Counted from the first letter of the stretch, positions 8,804 to 17,715 are shown. The stretch: DNA of 64,000 bases from JACKII01 sp963807085 (GCA_963807085.1 CAWEBB010000018.1:73542-137541); one strand, 5' to 3'. Notes: generated by a model not told the origin, from the sequence alone. Numbers and translations are program-made.

Positions 8804-9553
8804 ATGATCGACTCGCACACCGGCCCCCTATTGCTGCTGGTACAGGCCAATATCGCGGCCGAGCAGGAGGACCGGTTCAACGGCTGGTACTATCATCACG
8901 TGCCCAGGCTGCTGGAGATTCCCGGCTGGCTTTGGGGACGGCGCTATCTGAACGTGAAGGGGTCGACCAAATACCTGGCCCTCTATGCGGTCGAAAGCAT
9001 GGACCAGATGGTCAAAGTCATGGCCGCCGATCCGGCGCTGAAAGACGCTCGTGCGGTGGACGAGCGCGAACGGTTCGATGCCATCCCCGGCAAGTACGAC
9101 GTGGTCTCCAATGTCTATGAGCAGATCAGCGGAAACCATCTGCTGCATCCGTTCCTTCGCGCTGAGCACTATCTGAGCGTCGTCATGGCCGACTGTAACG
9201 ACCCGGCGGAGGAAGCGGCCTGGAATGCCTGGTATGACCACAGTCATGTGCCCAATCTGGTGCGCATTCCGGGTTACCTCTCCGGCGCGCGTTTTCGGAT
9301 CAAGGAAGACGAGCGATTCGGCCCGCGAAAAATGGGCCCGAAATATCTGGCGCTCTATGAATGGGAGGGGGAGCAGTGCCTGGAAACACTGGGCGATCCC
9401 GACCGGATGCGACCGGAGGCACAGGCCGAGCTGGCACGCTGGAACGATTATGGCCTGAAACTGGCCGCGAATATGAGCTGGAACGTGTTCCGGCCCGTCG
9501 CAACCCACTGGGCCTTTCGCCAAAGCGCCTCGCACGCGGCCGGCCGTAAGTGA
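8804..9553 (+). CDS. DABB/EthD-like protein with internal duplication, paralogue of the gene at 4085
   Basis: A 249-residue soluble protein with two clear copies of the same fold. Residues about 26-47 read NGWYYHHVPRLLEIPG then GRRY. Residues about 139-162 read NAWYDHSHVPNLVRIPG then GARF. This W-Y-x2-H-V/I-P-x-L-x3-PG pattern is characteristic of dimeric alpha/beta-barrel proteins. An intact duplication would give a pseudo-dimer in one chain. An AGGGAAAG site lies about 6 bases before the ATG. The related gene at 4085-4750 is on the opposite strand across the pnt operon. Biochemical role is not known; a small-molecule oxygenase or dehydratase is possible. Confidence 0.75.
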   Translation: MIDSHTGPLLLLVQANIAAEQEDRFNGWYYHHVPRLLEIPGWLWGRRYLNVKGSTKYLALYAVESMDQMVKVMAADPALKDARAVDERERFDAIPGKYDVVSNVYEQISGNHLLHPFLRAEHYLSVVMADCNDPAEEAAWNAWYDHSHVPNLVRIPGYLSGARFRIKEDERFGPRKMGPKYLALYEWEGEQCLETLGDPDRMRPEAQAELARWNDYGLKLAANMSWNVFRPVATHWAFRQSASHAAGRK

Positions 9554-9562
9554 AAAAGGCCA

Positions 9563-10579
9563 TCATCTGACCGGAACGAGCGGTTGCAGCTTGGCCAATC
9601 GGACCGGGCCGAGCCAGACCCCGCCATTCCTCAACTCCAGGGTGGTGTTCATCTCGTGGCGGCCTTGGGCATTGGGTCGAGAAAACAACCCCAAGCCGAT
9701 CTGGGCGTAGCCCAGCTGGTCCGGCTTTACCCAGCCTTCCCTACTGGCAATCGTCAGAATGGCGTCAGGGTCCAGGAGTTGCAGCGCCAGCTTGCCGACC
9801 GGGCGCATTTCGTCATCGAGCGCCAGGATGCCTTCCGCCGATCCTTGCAGCGCGCCATAGACGATCTTCGACCGTTTCAGTGTCAGTTCGCCGCCGGCAT
9901 CGCGCCACGCCGCCAGACCTGCCGGCGTGGCGGCTTTGGGCAGAGGTGAGAGCGAACCGGCGAGCGATGCCTGCTCGACCATATCGCCGAACACCGTGGG
10001 CGCGGGAAGCCCTACATCAGCAATCCGGATGTCGAAATCGGCGGTGCGCCGGTCAAGCGGCAGCATGATTTCGGCGTGAACCTCCCGCGCGCTGCCTTTG
10101 GCCTGGGGGTTTGAAGCACTGTCCCAGTCGATCTGCTGCAAGTGGGTGGTCAGATGCCAGCCGGGCTGATCCTCGCTCGGCGCGATGTCCCCGTCGACTT
10201 TCTGCACGTGATAGACACGCTCATTGCCCCCATCGCTCGCGTCGCGCCACCGCCAGTCGGCCGCCGCCTCCGTTTGGAAGGCGAGCGCCTGGGGACGCCA
10301 AGCCTTCGATTCGATCCGCAGCGCGGGAATCATGCCGGTCAGGGCTCCCTCCGGCCTGCGATGTTCGGCCGTGACACCGCTGAGGCGCCAGCGGACCCGG
10401 AAGGGGAAGCCGGAGCGCCCGCGTTGCTCATAGGAGATGACCGTTCCGTCCTCTGCGGCGCGGGCAATGAAATCGTCGATTTGCCGGTCGCCGAAGCTCG
10501 CGACGAACAGCCACCAGATGGTCGCGCCCCCCACCAACGCAAAGGCGAGCAAACCCAGGACCGTCAGGAGAATTCTCAT
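9563..10579 (-). CDS. DUF2125 family protein
   Basis: A 338-residue protein with one N-terminal membrane anchor (residues about 4-27, LLTVLGLLAFALVGGATIWW) and a long periplasmic domain. The early segment YEQRGRSGFPFRVRWRLSGV is typical of DUF2125, an alphaproteobacterial family of unknown function. Later beta-rich repeats such as TVFGDMVEQASLAGSL resemble lipid-bridge-like periplasmic proteins but are not diagnostic. The start overlaps the plsC stop by 4 bp, so it is translationally coupled to plsC. The conserved neighbourhood (ftsE, ftsX, ydcF, plsC) suggests an envelope role. Confidence 0.85.
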   Translation of the reverse strand: MRILLTVLGLLAFALVGGATIWWLFVASFGDRQIDDFIARAAEDGTVISYEQRGRSGFPFRVRWRLSGVTAEHRRPEGALTGMIPALRIESKAWRPQALAFQTEAAADWRWRDASDGGNERVYHVQKVDGDIAPSEDQPGWHLTTHLQQIDWDSASNPQAKGSAREVHAEIMLPLDRRTADFDIRIADVGLPAPTVFGDMVEQASLAGSLSPLPKAATPAGLAAWRDAGGELTLKRSKIVYGALQGSAEGILALDDEMRPVGKLALQLLDPDAILTIASREGWVKPDQLGYAQIGLGLFSRPNAQGRHEMNTTLELRNGGVWLGPVRLAKLQPLVPVR

Positions 10580-11286
10580 TGCTGCACATCCCTATTCTCG
10601 GCTGCCGGCAACGCCTGCAGGGCCGCTTCGAGCCGCTGCTGGAACGCGCGCCGGTTTAGACCGGGCTCGATCGGCGGACCGAAATGCACGCGGATAGTGC
10701 CCGGGTAGCGGAGAAAACTGTTCCGCCCCCAATAGCGGCCGGAATCCAGCGTTACCGGCACGACCGGCAGGCCAAGCTGCTTATAGATCGCGGTTACGCC
10801 CGGCCGTATCGGCGCGCTCTGGCCGACGGCGACCCGCGTTCCTTCCGGAAAGATGATCAGGCTGAGGCCCTCTGCCACCCGGGCTCTCGCTTCCGCCAGC
10901 ATCTTGCGCAACGCGGCCGCGTTGGCGGACCGGTTGATGGCGATCTGGCCGGCGCGAGACAGATACCAGCCCACCACCGGCACGCGCAGCAACTCATGCT
11001 TGACGACAAAGACCGCGTCGGGCCGGATGGCCGGAAAAAGAAATGTCTCGAACGCGCTTTGGTGCTTGGCGGCGATCAGCACGGGCCCGGGCGGCAGCTC
11101 CCCCGTTAATCGATAATCCAGCCCCACGATCACCCGGCAAAGCCACAGCACGGCGCGCGACCAGATCGTGCCAACCCGGCGCGACCAGTGCCGCGGCCCC
11201 AGCAGCAAGGGCAACCCGCCGACCGCCACCACGGCGGTGACGGCATAGAAGCAAATGTGAAAGCAGAGCGACCGAAAGGCCCGCAT
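10576..11286 (-). CDS. plsC: 1-acyl-sn-glycerol-3-phosphate acyltransferase
   Basis: PlsC acylates lysophosphatidic acid to phosphatidic acid at the inner membrane in phospholipid synthesis. This copy of about 236 residues has an N-terminal helix (FYAVTAVVAVGGLPLLLG). It carries a catalytic motif of the HX4D type in the form KHQSAFETF, where Glu replaces the usual Asp; NH/KHQSxxE is known in many PlsC homologues. The substrate motif FPEGTR follows, then LPVVPVTLDSG. ATG 11286 is preferred because AGAGG sits 4 bases upstream; ATG 11316 is a possible longer form. It lies between ydcF-like and DUF2125 genes in one operon. Confidence 0.88.
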   Translation of the reverse strand: MRAFRSLCFHICFYAVTAVVAVGGLPLLLGPRHWSRRVGTIWSRAVLWLCRVIVGLDYRLTGELPPGPVLIAAKHQSAFETFLFPAIRPDAVFVVKHELLRVPVVGWYLSRAGQIAINRSANAAALRKMLAEARARVAEGLSLIIFPEGTRVAVGQSAPIRPGVTAIYKQLGLPVVPVTLDSGRYWGRNSFLRYPGTIRVHFGPPIEPGLNRRAFQQRLEAALQALPAAENRDVQQ

Positions 11287-11411
11287 AGCACCTCTGACGA
11301 TTTGATCGGATTGCATGCCCCGCGGGCGTCCTGATCTAGCCATGAAATCACTTGTTGGATCGTTCAACCCCACCGGCGGATGGCGCCTATCGGTCGGCGC
11401 CGAAACGCTGG

Positions 11412-11960
11412 TCAGTGGGCCACCCAGGCCCAGATCAGCTTTATGTACTCTCCGATGACGAGACGCCAGCCGTTCGGCTTCCACCACCACCCCTCGCTCG
11501 GCGCATCGCCGGATGAAACGGGATGCGGAACCACAATCACGTCCGTCATGGCGCGCCGGAACAGTTCCAGGCTGCGGGGCATATGATACCAGGATGTCAC
11601 CAGGCGTATCCGACGCAAGCCGTGCTCGCGTGCCCACGCGGCCGCGATAGCGGCGTTTCCGGCCGTATCGGGCGCGGCGTAATCCAGATCGACGCAACAC
11701 GGGTCCGCCTTCCGCTCCGCCAGCGTCTCCAGAGCTGCCAGGGTCGTATCGGGATAAACCCCGGTGATCAGCAACCGCTTCCCGCCCGCCGCCAGCAACC
11801 GGAAGCCGGTCGCCACCCGGTCCGCACCGCCCGTTGGCACCACGATCCCCTCGTCTTGGGCGATGGGCGGCGGTGGCTCGTTGCCGGGCAGCTTGGCGAT
11901 AAACGCCGCGAGACCGATCAACCATAGCAGGCAGACAAGTTTGACGAGCTTCAGCACCAA
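11412..11960 (-). CDS. YdcF/SanA-like DUF218 protein
   Basis: A 182-residue protein with one N-terminal membrane helix (LVKLVCLLWLIGLAAFI). The DUF218 domain shows GIVVPTGGADRVATGFRLL, LLITGVYPDTT, NAAIAAAWAREHGLRRIRLV and TSWYHMPRSLELFRRAM. DUF218 proteins such as YdcF and SanA are linked to envelope integrity, but the enzyme activity is unsettled. A TTG (11960) or GTG (11957) start is needed; no in-frame ATG lies early enough. It is 12 bp downstream of ftsX and 125 bp upstream of plsC. That is the usual order in Rhodospirillales-type genomes. Confidence 0.82.
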   Translation of the reverse strand: MVLKLVKLVCLLWLIGLAAFIAKLPGNEPPPPIAQDEGIVVPTGGADRVATGFRLLAAGGKRLLITGVYPDTTLAALETLAERKADPCCVDLDYAAPDTAGNAAIAAAWAREHGLRRIRLVTSWYHMPRSLELFRRAMTDVIVVPHPVSSGDAPSEGWWWKPNGWRLVIGEYIKLIWAWVAH

Positions 11961-11972
11961 TGCCCGGCGGCC

Positions 11973-12848
11973 CTACAGCAATCGCCGCAACCGCCGTTTT
12001 GCGGTCATGCCGGCGACGATCACCGTCAGCGCGATCAACCCAACCGGCACCAGCGCGAGCCAAATCCAATCGAGGCCCTGCAAGCGCAGCACCGGCATGA
12101 AGGCATCATCCATCTCCGCCGAGGCTTGGCCGAGCGCCCACAGAAACGAACCGGCAAGGGCGAATCCCAAACCGGCTGCGATCGCGGCCGAGACCGCGGC
12201 CTGCCGCACCAACCCACCGGCAATGAAGTCATCGCCCGCGCCCAACTGGTGCAGCAGGGCAACGGCTTCGCGGTGGATCGTCAGGCGCGACAAGGTCAAA
12301 AAGACCGCAGTCAGTCCGGTAACCGCCAGAACCAACATCAACTGGGCAGCCAAGCCGCCCCGAAGCCAGGCGGTATAGTTGATTAACCGCTCCCGCCAGA
12401 CTCTGTGGTCATCAACGATGGCACCCGGCGCGGTGGCCTCTATCAGTTCTCTCAGTCCGCGGATCTCCGACTGCGCGCCTTGCCTCAGGCGCACATGCAG
12501 CACCCGCGGCAGCGGCAATTCCCTGGCGCTGGCGGTACCGCCCAACCAAGGGGCGAGCAAGGCAACGACCTCGTCAACCGAAAGCAACTCGGCCTCCGCA
12601 ACGGCGGGCTCGGCGCGCAGCTTCATCTGCAATGCCCGGGCACGGATGGCGTCGGTGCCCGGATGGTCGCTCGGGGCGATCTGGACCGTCACGACGCTTG
12701 GCGCGCTATCTTCCCAACGGTCCAGCGTGCGATCCACCGCCAGCAGCGCCGCCAGAGACAGCGCCGCCAGGAATGTGGCAAGCCCCAACACCCATGGCAG
12801 ATAGCGGCTGGCTGCGTCCGCGCGGAAGATGCGCCCACGACTACGCAC
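11973..12848 (-). CDS. ftsX: Cell division ABC-transporter permease FtsX
   Basis: FtsX pairs with FtsE at the divisome and, in other bacteria, controls septal peptidoglycan hydrolases. About 291 residues. It shows an N-terminal cytoplasmic segment (RSRGRIFRADAASRYLPW), helix 1 near residues 17-40 and a periplasmic domain. Three C-terminal helices follow, beginning LRGGLAAQLMLVLAVTGLTAVF; the FtsX-like RLTIHREAVALLHQLGAGDDFI loop lies between them. The start GTG 12848 is preferred because GGAGG precedes it and it gives the family N-terminus; it overlaps the end of ftsE by 8 bp. An upstream ATG would run deep into ftsE. Confidence 0.87.
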   Translation of the reverse strand: MRSRGRIFRADAASRYLPWVLGLATFLAALSLAALLAVDRTLDRWEDSAPSVVTVQIAPSDHPGTDAIRARALQMKLRAEPAVAEAELLSVDEVVALLAPWLGGTASARELPLPRVLHVRLRQGAQSEIRGLRELIEATAPGAIVDDHRVWRERLINYTAWLRGGLAAQLMLVLAVTGLTAVFLTLSRLTIHREAVALLHQLGAGDDFIAGGLVRQAAVSAAIAAGLGFALAGSFLWALGQASAEMDDAFMPVLRLQGLDWIWLALVPVGLIALTVIVAGMTAKRRLRRLL

Positions 12849-13641
12849 CTGCGCCCCCTCCCCCGCGGGCGAGTTGCGCCGCCTCTGCCGGTTCTGTCGG
12901 CACCGTTCCAACCGGCACCAACCGGCCTCCTTCTAGGCGAATTTCCCGGTAGCCGAGCTGCCGGACCAGCATTTGGTCATGCGTCGCGATCACAACAGTG
13001 GTGCCTTCACGATGCAGCGCCTGGATCAACCCGATCAGACGCAGGCCGATCTCCCCGTCAACGCTGCCGGTCGGCTCATCCGCCAGCAACAAGCGCGGGC
13101 GCCCGATCACCGCCCGGGCAATGGCCACGCGCTGTTGCTGCCCGCCCGACAAGGTCGGCGGTAGCCAGTCCAGGCGCTCGCCGAGCCCGACCCAGTCCAG
13201 CAACTCCCGGGCAAAGGACAGGCGGTCTTCCATGGGGGTTCCGGCGACCTGCAACGGCAGCATCACGTTTTCCAGCACGGTCAGGTGATCGAGCAGGCGG
13301 AAATCCTGAAAGACCATGCCGATTTGCCGCCGCAGCGCCGCCCGCGCCGGCCGGTCCAGCGCCGCCACATCGTAGCCGAGCAGGCGCAGGTCTCCGGCGG
13401 TGCGCTCCAGCGCCAATCCCATTATACTGAGAAGCGACGTCTTGCCCGCGCCGCTCCCCCCGGTGATGAACGTGAACGATCCAGCAGGCAGGGCGAAGGT
13501 TATACCCTCCAAGGCCGCTATCCCACCCGGATAGTGGAGGGAGACGCCGTCCATGCTGACGACGGCTGTCGGCGGCGAAGGCATGGCGACGCCAGACGCT
13601 AAGGCGCCGTTCGCATCATCCGATCTGTCTGCTTCAGTCAT
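12841..13641 (-). CDS. ftsE: Cell division ATP-binding protein FtsE
   Basis: An ABC ATPase of about 266 residues. Walker A is GGSGAGKTS, the Q-loop MVFQDFRLLDHLTVLENV, the signature LSGGQQQRVAIARA, Walker B LLLADEPTGSVD and the H-loop ATHDQ. The DFRLLDHLTVLENVMLPL stretch is typical of FtsE. ATG 13641 is the best of several starts, but no strong ribosome site is seen; a shorter start at about 13584 would still leave all motifs. A low-complexity Ala/Gly tail ends the protein and overlaps ftsX. It probably heads the ftsE-ftsX-ydcF-plsC-DUF2125 operon. Confidence 0.92.
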   Translation of the reverse strand: MTEADRSDDANGALASGVAMPSPPTAVVSMDGVSLHYPGGIAALEGITFALPAGSFTFITGGSGAGKTSLLSIMGLALERTAGDLRLLGYDVAALDRPARAALRRQIGMVFQDFRLLDHLTVLENVMLPLQVAGTPMEDRLSFARELLDWVGLGERLDWLPPTLSGGQQQRVAIARAVIGRPRLLLADEPTGSVDGEIGLRLIGLIQALHREGTTVVIATHDQMLVRQLGYREIRLEGGRLVPVGTVPTEPAEAAQLARGGGGAGA

Positions 13642-13709
13642 TCGCGGGTTAATTCGCGCATACCGGTGGCGCTCCATAACGAAAAACGGTAAATTCCGCC
13701 TCGTTTGTT

Positions 13710-13746
13710 CGCCGCTCTTCGCGTATTGGCGTCCGCCGCTCTTCGC
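13710..13746 (+). repeat. Thirteen-base direct repeat in the ftsE / DUF3426 divergent promoter
   Basis: CGCCGCTCTTCGC occurs at 13710-13722 and again at 13734-13746, a 24-bp offset. Flanking bases extend the similarity to about 16 of 18. It lies in the 158-bp gap between divergent ftsE and the zinc-ribbon gene. It could be a pair of regulator half-sites or a chance duplication. Confidence 0.5.
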
Positions 13747-13799
13747 TTGTTGCGAGCGCTGTCATTTGATCATCCGAGGCCACAGGATACCCAGGCAAC

Positions 13800-14648
13800 A
13801 TGGAACTTGTTTGTCCCAAATGTGAAACGCATTTCTTTGTAGCCGACAATGCCATCGGGCCCAATGGGCGCGAGGTTCGCTGCAGCGTATGCGGAAACAC
13901 ATGGAACGCCAAACCATCGGACGCCGTAAAGGTAGCCGTTGCGGCCCAACAAGCACCCGCTGCCAAGCCCGCCACGCCGGCCCAGCCCTCTACGCCCGCC
14001 ACATCTGCCAAGCCTGCCGGTGCGTCGGGCGCCTCCAGTGATGACGAATTTCACTGGCCGCCGGACGCGACCACCGAATTGGCTGCGGAAAACAAGCGGC
14101 CGGAAAAGCCTGCCGCTTCGGCATCCAAACCGGCCTCCGCCGGCGGGCAATCGGCATCCTCCACCTATGCGTCTCCGGTAGAGGCGTCGGCCAGCCAGCC
14201 ATCCGAGCGGCGCGGCGGCAGCAAGCGACTGGTGCTCGGTATTTTGCTGTTGATCTTTGTCGGCCTCACCTACGGCCTGCGGGAGCAAATCGTCGAGGCA
14301 TTTCCTAACGCCGCCCAATTGTACGCATTGGCAGGGATTCCGGTCAGCGGGCAGCAAAGCCAGCTCAGCGTAACCGAGGTGGAACTCACGCCCATCGAGC
14401 AAGATGGCAAGGCCATGGTTCGGGTTGCGGGCTATGTCGGCCATAACGGCGCCGGTCCGACGCCCATCCCTCGGTTGGAAGTGACCCTGATCGGCAACGA
14501 TGGTACCCAGCTATTCCGTGAGACCTTTGCCCCGCCGCAGTCGGTGGCAGAAAGCGAATCACCCGTGCGCTTCCAATACGATATCCCGGTTGCCGCGACC
14601 GCCGTCGGCAATGTCGAGGTTCGCCTGACCCCAGTGACAAATGAGTGA
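13800..14648 (+). CDS. Zinc-ribbon MJ0042 / DUF3426 membrane protein
   Basis: A 282-residue protein. It starts with a zinc ribbon (CPKCETHF then CSVCGNTW, four Cys at about residues 5-32), followed by a long Ala/Pro/Ser-rich linker (about 40-140). One membrane helix follows (RLVLGILLLIFVGLTYGL), then a DUF3426 C-terminal domain beginning LSVTEVELTPIEQDGKAMV. Families of this build lie beside ftsE in many alphaproteobacteria; the function is unknown. The ATG at 13800 directly gives MELVCPKCE, the family start. It is transcribed divergently from ftsE, probably from a shared regulatory region. Confidence 0.85.
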   Translation: MELVCPKCETHFFVADNAIGPNGREVRCSVCGNTWNAKPSDAVKVAVAAQQAPAAKPATPAQPSTPATSAKPAGASGASSDDEFHWPPDATTELAAENKRPEKPAASASKPASAGGQSASSTYASPVEASASQPSERRGGSKRLVLGILLLIFVGLTYGLREQIVEAFPNAAQLYALAGIPVSGQQSQLSVTEVELTPIEQDGKAMVRVAGYVGHNGAGPTPIPRLEVTLIGNDGTQLFRETFAPPQSVAESESPVRFQYDIPVAATAVGNVEVRLTPVTNE

Positions 14649-14678
14649 TTGAATAGCGCCCGGCAACAGGAGGTGGAG

Positions 14679-15470
14679 ATGCGGCAACAGGTAGAGGATC
14701 TACGCGCGGAAGCCGCGGACTTTTATGCTTTTCTCGACCGGCTCAGCCCGGCAGAGTGGGAAATGCCCACTCCTTTCAAGGGCTGGACACCGAACCAGGT
14801 CGTCGCTCACCTGCATATGGGCGATTGGATGGCGGCGCTTTCCATGACGGACGAGGCCGCCTTTGAAGCGACGCTCGCCCAACGTCGGAAGCTGCGTGAC
14901 AGGGGGATGACCGGCTCGGACACGGTCGGCCCCAAGATGGAGAAGGGCCGGGCCTTGCGCGAGCAATGGCATCAGTTCCACCAACAGCTATGCGGCCTGT
15001 TGGAGCAGCGCGACCCGAAGGACCGTATGAAATGGGTCGGTCCTTCCATGAGCATAAGGATGTGCGCGACCGCCCGGCAGATGGAAACCTGGGCGCACGC
15101 ACAAGACGTGTATGACTTGCTGCGCGCGCCGCGCCAGCACCATGACCGGATCAGGAATATCGCGGAAATCGGCGTTCGTACCTATGGGTGGACCTTCGTC
15201 AATCGCGGCGAGGAGCCGCCCGGCCCCGCCCCCTTTGTCCGTCTGACGGCGCCATCCGGTGACGTCTGGGAGTGGGGCGACGAAATGCCGGCCAACAAGG
15301 TCGAGGGATCTGCCGTGGAATTCTGCCAAGTCGTGACCCAAGGGCGGAACATCGCCGACGTCAACCTGATCGTCACCGGCGAACCGGCCGAAAAATGGAT
15401 GGCGATCGCCCAGTGCTTTGCCGGCGATCCAAAAGACCCGCCCGCCAAGGGCGAGCGGGCCTGGAACTAA
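14679..15470 (+). CDS. DinB-like / TIGR03084 family metal-binding protein
   Basis: A 263-residue protein of the DinB/maleylpyruvate isomerase-like fold. The N-terminal part has FKGWTPNQVVAHLHMGDWMA, where the His in HLHMGDW is the first metal ligand expected. A later ETWAHAQDVYDL supplies further ligands. The C-terminal TAPSGDVWEWG and GEPAEKW parts fit the TIGR03084 family. The ATG 14679 is preferred over upstream starts because AGGAGG lies 4-5 bases before it. In actinobacteria such folds act with mycothiol; in this context a thiol-dependent or metal-dependent transferase is only a guess. It follows the zinc-ribbon gene by 30 bp. Confidence 0.7.
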   Translation: MRQQVEDLRAEAADFYAFLDRLSPAEWEMPTPFKGWTPNQVVAHLHMGDWMAALSMTDEAAFEATLAQRRKLRDRGMTGSDTVGPKMEKGRALREQWHQFHQQLCGLLEQRDPKDRMKWVGPSMSIRMCATARQMETWAHAQDVYDLLRAPRQHHDRIRNIAEIGVRTYGWTFVNRGEEPPGPAPFVRLTAPSGDVWEWGDEMPANKVEGSAVEFCQVVTQGRNIADVNLIVTGEPAEKWMAIAQCFAGDPKDPPAKGERAWN

Positions 15471-15497
15471 CGCTGCGCATAACCCGACCCGGGCGCC

Positions 15498-16394
15498 CTA
15501 CTCCGCCGCGCGGTCCTCAAAGGTTTGAAAGAAGCGCTGCTTCGTCGCCTTCTGGTTTTCGTAGATGGAGCCCTGGTGCCTGGCGGCCGGCAGCGGCAGG
15601 CGCACCGGCACGGGCTCCAGGCGCGGCGTTTTCGTGCTGACGCCGCGCACCATGCGCGCTTCATAGTCCTCGAACGAGCCTTTCCGGCTAACCAGCGGAA
15701 ACGCATCTGCCGCGGCATATTCGGTCAGCAGCAGCCGACGCGGCCGGTCGGACGTGTTCATGGCCGAGCCGTGAACGGCCCTGACATGATGGATGCTCAT
15801 GGAGCCCGCAGGACCCGTGAGCATGTGCGCCTGGGAAACGTCGTAGCTCTGATCGTGGGGATTGAACGCGCCGCAGAAATAGCCGTCCGGGTCGTGATGG
15901 TCATAGACCGGCCCCTTGTGACTGCCCGGCACCACCAGCAGCGGCCCGTTGCTCTCCTCGCAATCGTCCAACAGGATGCCGGTTGCCAGGACGTCGTCGT
16001 TCGTATGCGGATAGAACGCCCAGTCCTGGTGCCATTCAACCGGCGCGCCATAGCCGGCTGCTTTCATGTTCATCTTGGCGCCATAGATGCGAATGTTCTC
16101 TCCCAGCAACGGCACCAGCACGTCGGTAATGTCGCTATCGGCAAACAGATCCCCAAAATAAGGGAAGTGCTTGTGCGGCTCCTTGATGCGACGGACGCGC
16201 GGGTTCTGCGCGCTGTGGCTGTCCTCCAGATCGTAAATCTCGTTGTGTTCGGCGATTTCGCTGGCCCGGGCGATTATCGCTTCGGTTTCTTGGCGCAAGC
16301 GGGTGAGTTTGTCGGTGCGTAGCACCCCTTCGACCACGAGATAGCCAAGCTCGAAATACTGCTCGATCTGTTGTTTGGACAGCTGAACGCCCAT
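15498..16394 (-). CDS. Phytanoyl-CoA dioxygenase (PhyH) family protein
   Basis: A 298-residue Fe(II)/2-oxoglutarate-dependent oxygenase. The facial triad is visible as WHQDW (His-x-Asp) and the distal His in VRAVHGSAMNTS, with Arg in RPRRLLL as the probable 2-oxoglutarate anchor. The N-terminal YFELGYLVVEGVL is typical of the PhyH family. ATG 16394 has AAGGAG about 9 bases upstream; a GTG 6 bases earlier is an alternative. The substrate cannot be read from sequence. It is convergent with the DinB-like gene (27-bp gap) and one of five 2OG dioxygenases in the window. Confidence 0.85.
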   Translation of the reverse strand: MGVQLSKQQIEQYFELGYLVVEGVLRTDKLTRLRQETEAIIARASEIAEHNEIYDLEDSHSAQNPRVRRIKEPHKHFPYFGDLFADSDITDVLVPLLGENIRIYGAKMNMKAAGYGAPVEWHQDWAFYPHTNDDVLATGILLDDCEESNGPLLVVPGSHKGPVYDHHDPDGYFCGAFNPHDQSYDVSQAHMLTGPAGSMSIHHVRAVHGSAMNTSDRPRRLLLTEYAAADAFPLVSRKGSFEDYEARMVRGVSTKTPRLEPVPVRLPLPAARHQGSIYENQKATKQRFFQTFEDRAAE

Positions 16395-16447
16395 TGTCAC
16401 CTACTCCTTGATCTGAGAGCGATGGTAGCGGGTATGGAAAACGGCTG

Positions 16448-17715
16448 CTATGGCAATGTGCCCAGGTCCCGCAAATCGGTCCCGTCGGGCAGGCTCAGAT
16501 CCTTGACCGTCGCGTTGGTCGCGATCACCCGGGCATAGGCGGTGCGCTCGGTCGTGCGCTTGTCCACCAGGATGCGCTCGAGGGTCGGCAGTTGCGAATA
16601 GGCGTAGCCGAGGTTGACGCCCACCAGCTTGTCCGCATCCACCGCCGGGTCGTAGATATCCAGGTCGAAGCCCGCCGCCAGCAGCTTGCGCGCCAGGTCG
16701 ATATTCGGGCTTTCGCGCAGGTCGTCGGTGCCGGCCTTGAACGCCAGCCCAGCCAGCAACACCTTCGCGCCCTGCGCCAACCCGTCTGTGGCGTATTCGA
16801 AAAGCCGATGCTTGTGCGCCTCGTTCGAGCGCAGCAGGCTGTCCACCAGGTGGGTGTTTGCCCCGCAATCGGCGGCGATATACTGCAACGCCCGAACGTC
16901 TTTCGGTAGGCACGAGCCGCCGAAGGCGCCGCCCGGCCGGGTGTAGTAGTCAGAAATATTCAGCTTGGTGTCTGACTTGAAAATCTCGTGCACCTGGCTC
17001 GCCTTGATGCCGAGCGAAAGGCAGACCCGGCCGATTTCATTGGCAAAGGCGACCTTCACCGCATGCCAGCTGTTGTCCACGAATTTGGTGAACTCCGCCT
17101 CGCGGAAGCCGACATGGAAGGTCGGCGCGTCAATATTGCGGTGCAGTTCGTCCATGGCCGCGTTCGGCTGACCATCCGCCGTGCCAACGACCACCTTGGG
17201 CGGCTCGAAATAGTCTTTGACGGCCGAGCTTTCCCGCAGAAATTCCGGGTTGTAGACCAATTGCACCAGCCGGTCGGCCGCATCGCCCAGCCGGGCGCGG
17301 AACAGCGGCGAAATCAAGCCTTCCATGGTGCCCGGGCGAATGGTGGAGCGGTATGCCACCGTCAGGGGATCGTCCGCTTCGGATCGATGGCCGCCGCGAT
17401 CTGGCGGGTTACCTCGATAATGTAATGCATTTCATGCGAGCCATCCGCAGCGGAAGGCGTGCCGACGCAGACAATGGCGATATCCGTTTGGTCCAGATGG
17501 CCATTGATGCCTGTATCGGCTTTAATCAGCCCATCCGCCAGCCCCTTCTGCAGCATCTCTTCCACGCCTGGTTCGATAATCGGGGGAATGCCATCGCCGA
17601 TCTTGCGGACCTTCTCCTTGCTTACATCGATACCGATGACACGATGGCCTTCGCTGGCAACACAACATGCCGCGGTGAAGCCGACGTAACCCAGACCAAA
17701 TATTGCTACTTGCAT
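16448..17715 (-). CDS. Nucleotide-sugar dehydrogenase (UDP-glucose/GDP-mannose family), frameshifted at 17365
   Basis: About 422 residues are read in two frames. Residues 1-118 (VAIFGLGYVGFTAACCVASEGH, a Rossmann NAD site) end early at a TGA. The rest begins AYRSTIRPGTMEGLI and contains YNPEFLRESSAVKDY, the catalytic-Cys motif GGSCLPKDVRAL and the C-terminal UDP-binding domain. The break coincides with a run of four G at 17365-17368 on the + strand; five would restore TIPLTVAYRST. So a homopolymer error is likely. AlgD-like (GDP-mannose) versus Ugd-like (UDP-glucose) function cannot be settled here. It belongs with the two glycosyltransferases upstream of it. Confidence 0.85.

Noticed and set aside
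11287..12069. N-terminal extension of plsC into ydcF-like and ftsX
   Set aside because: Unrelated sequence overlapping two real genes; PlsC family homology begins only near 11286.
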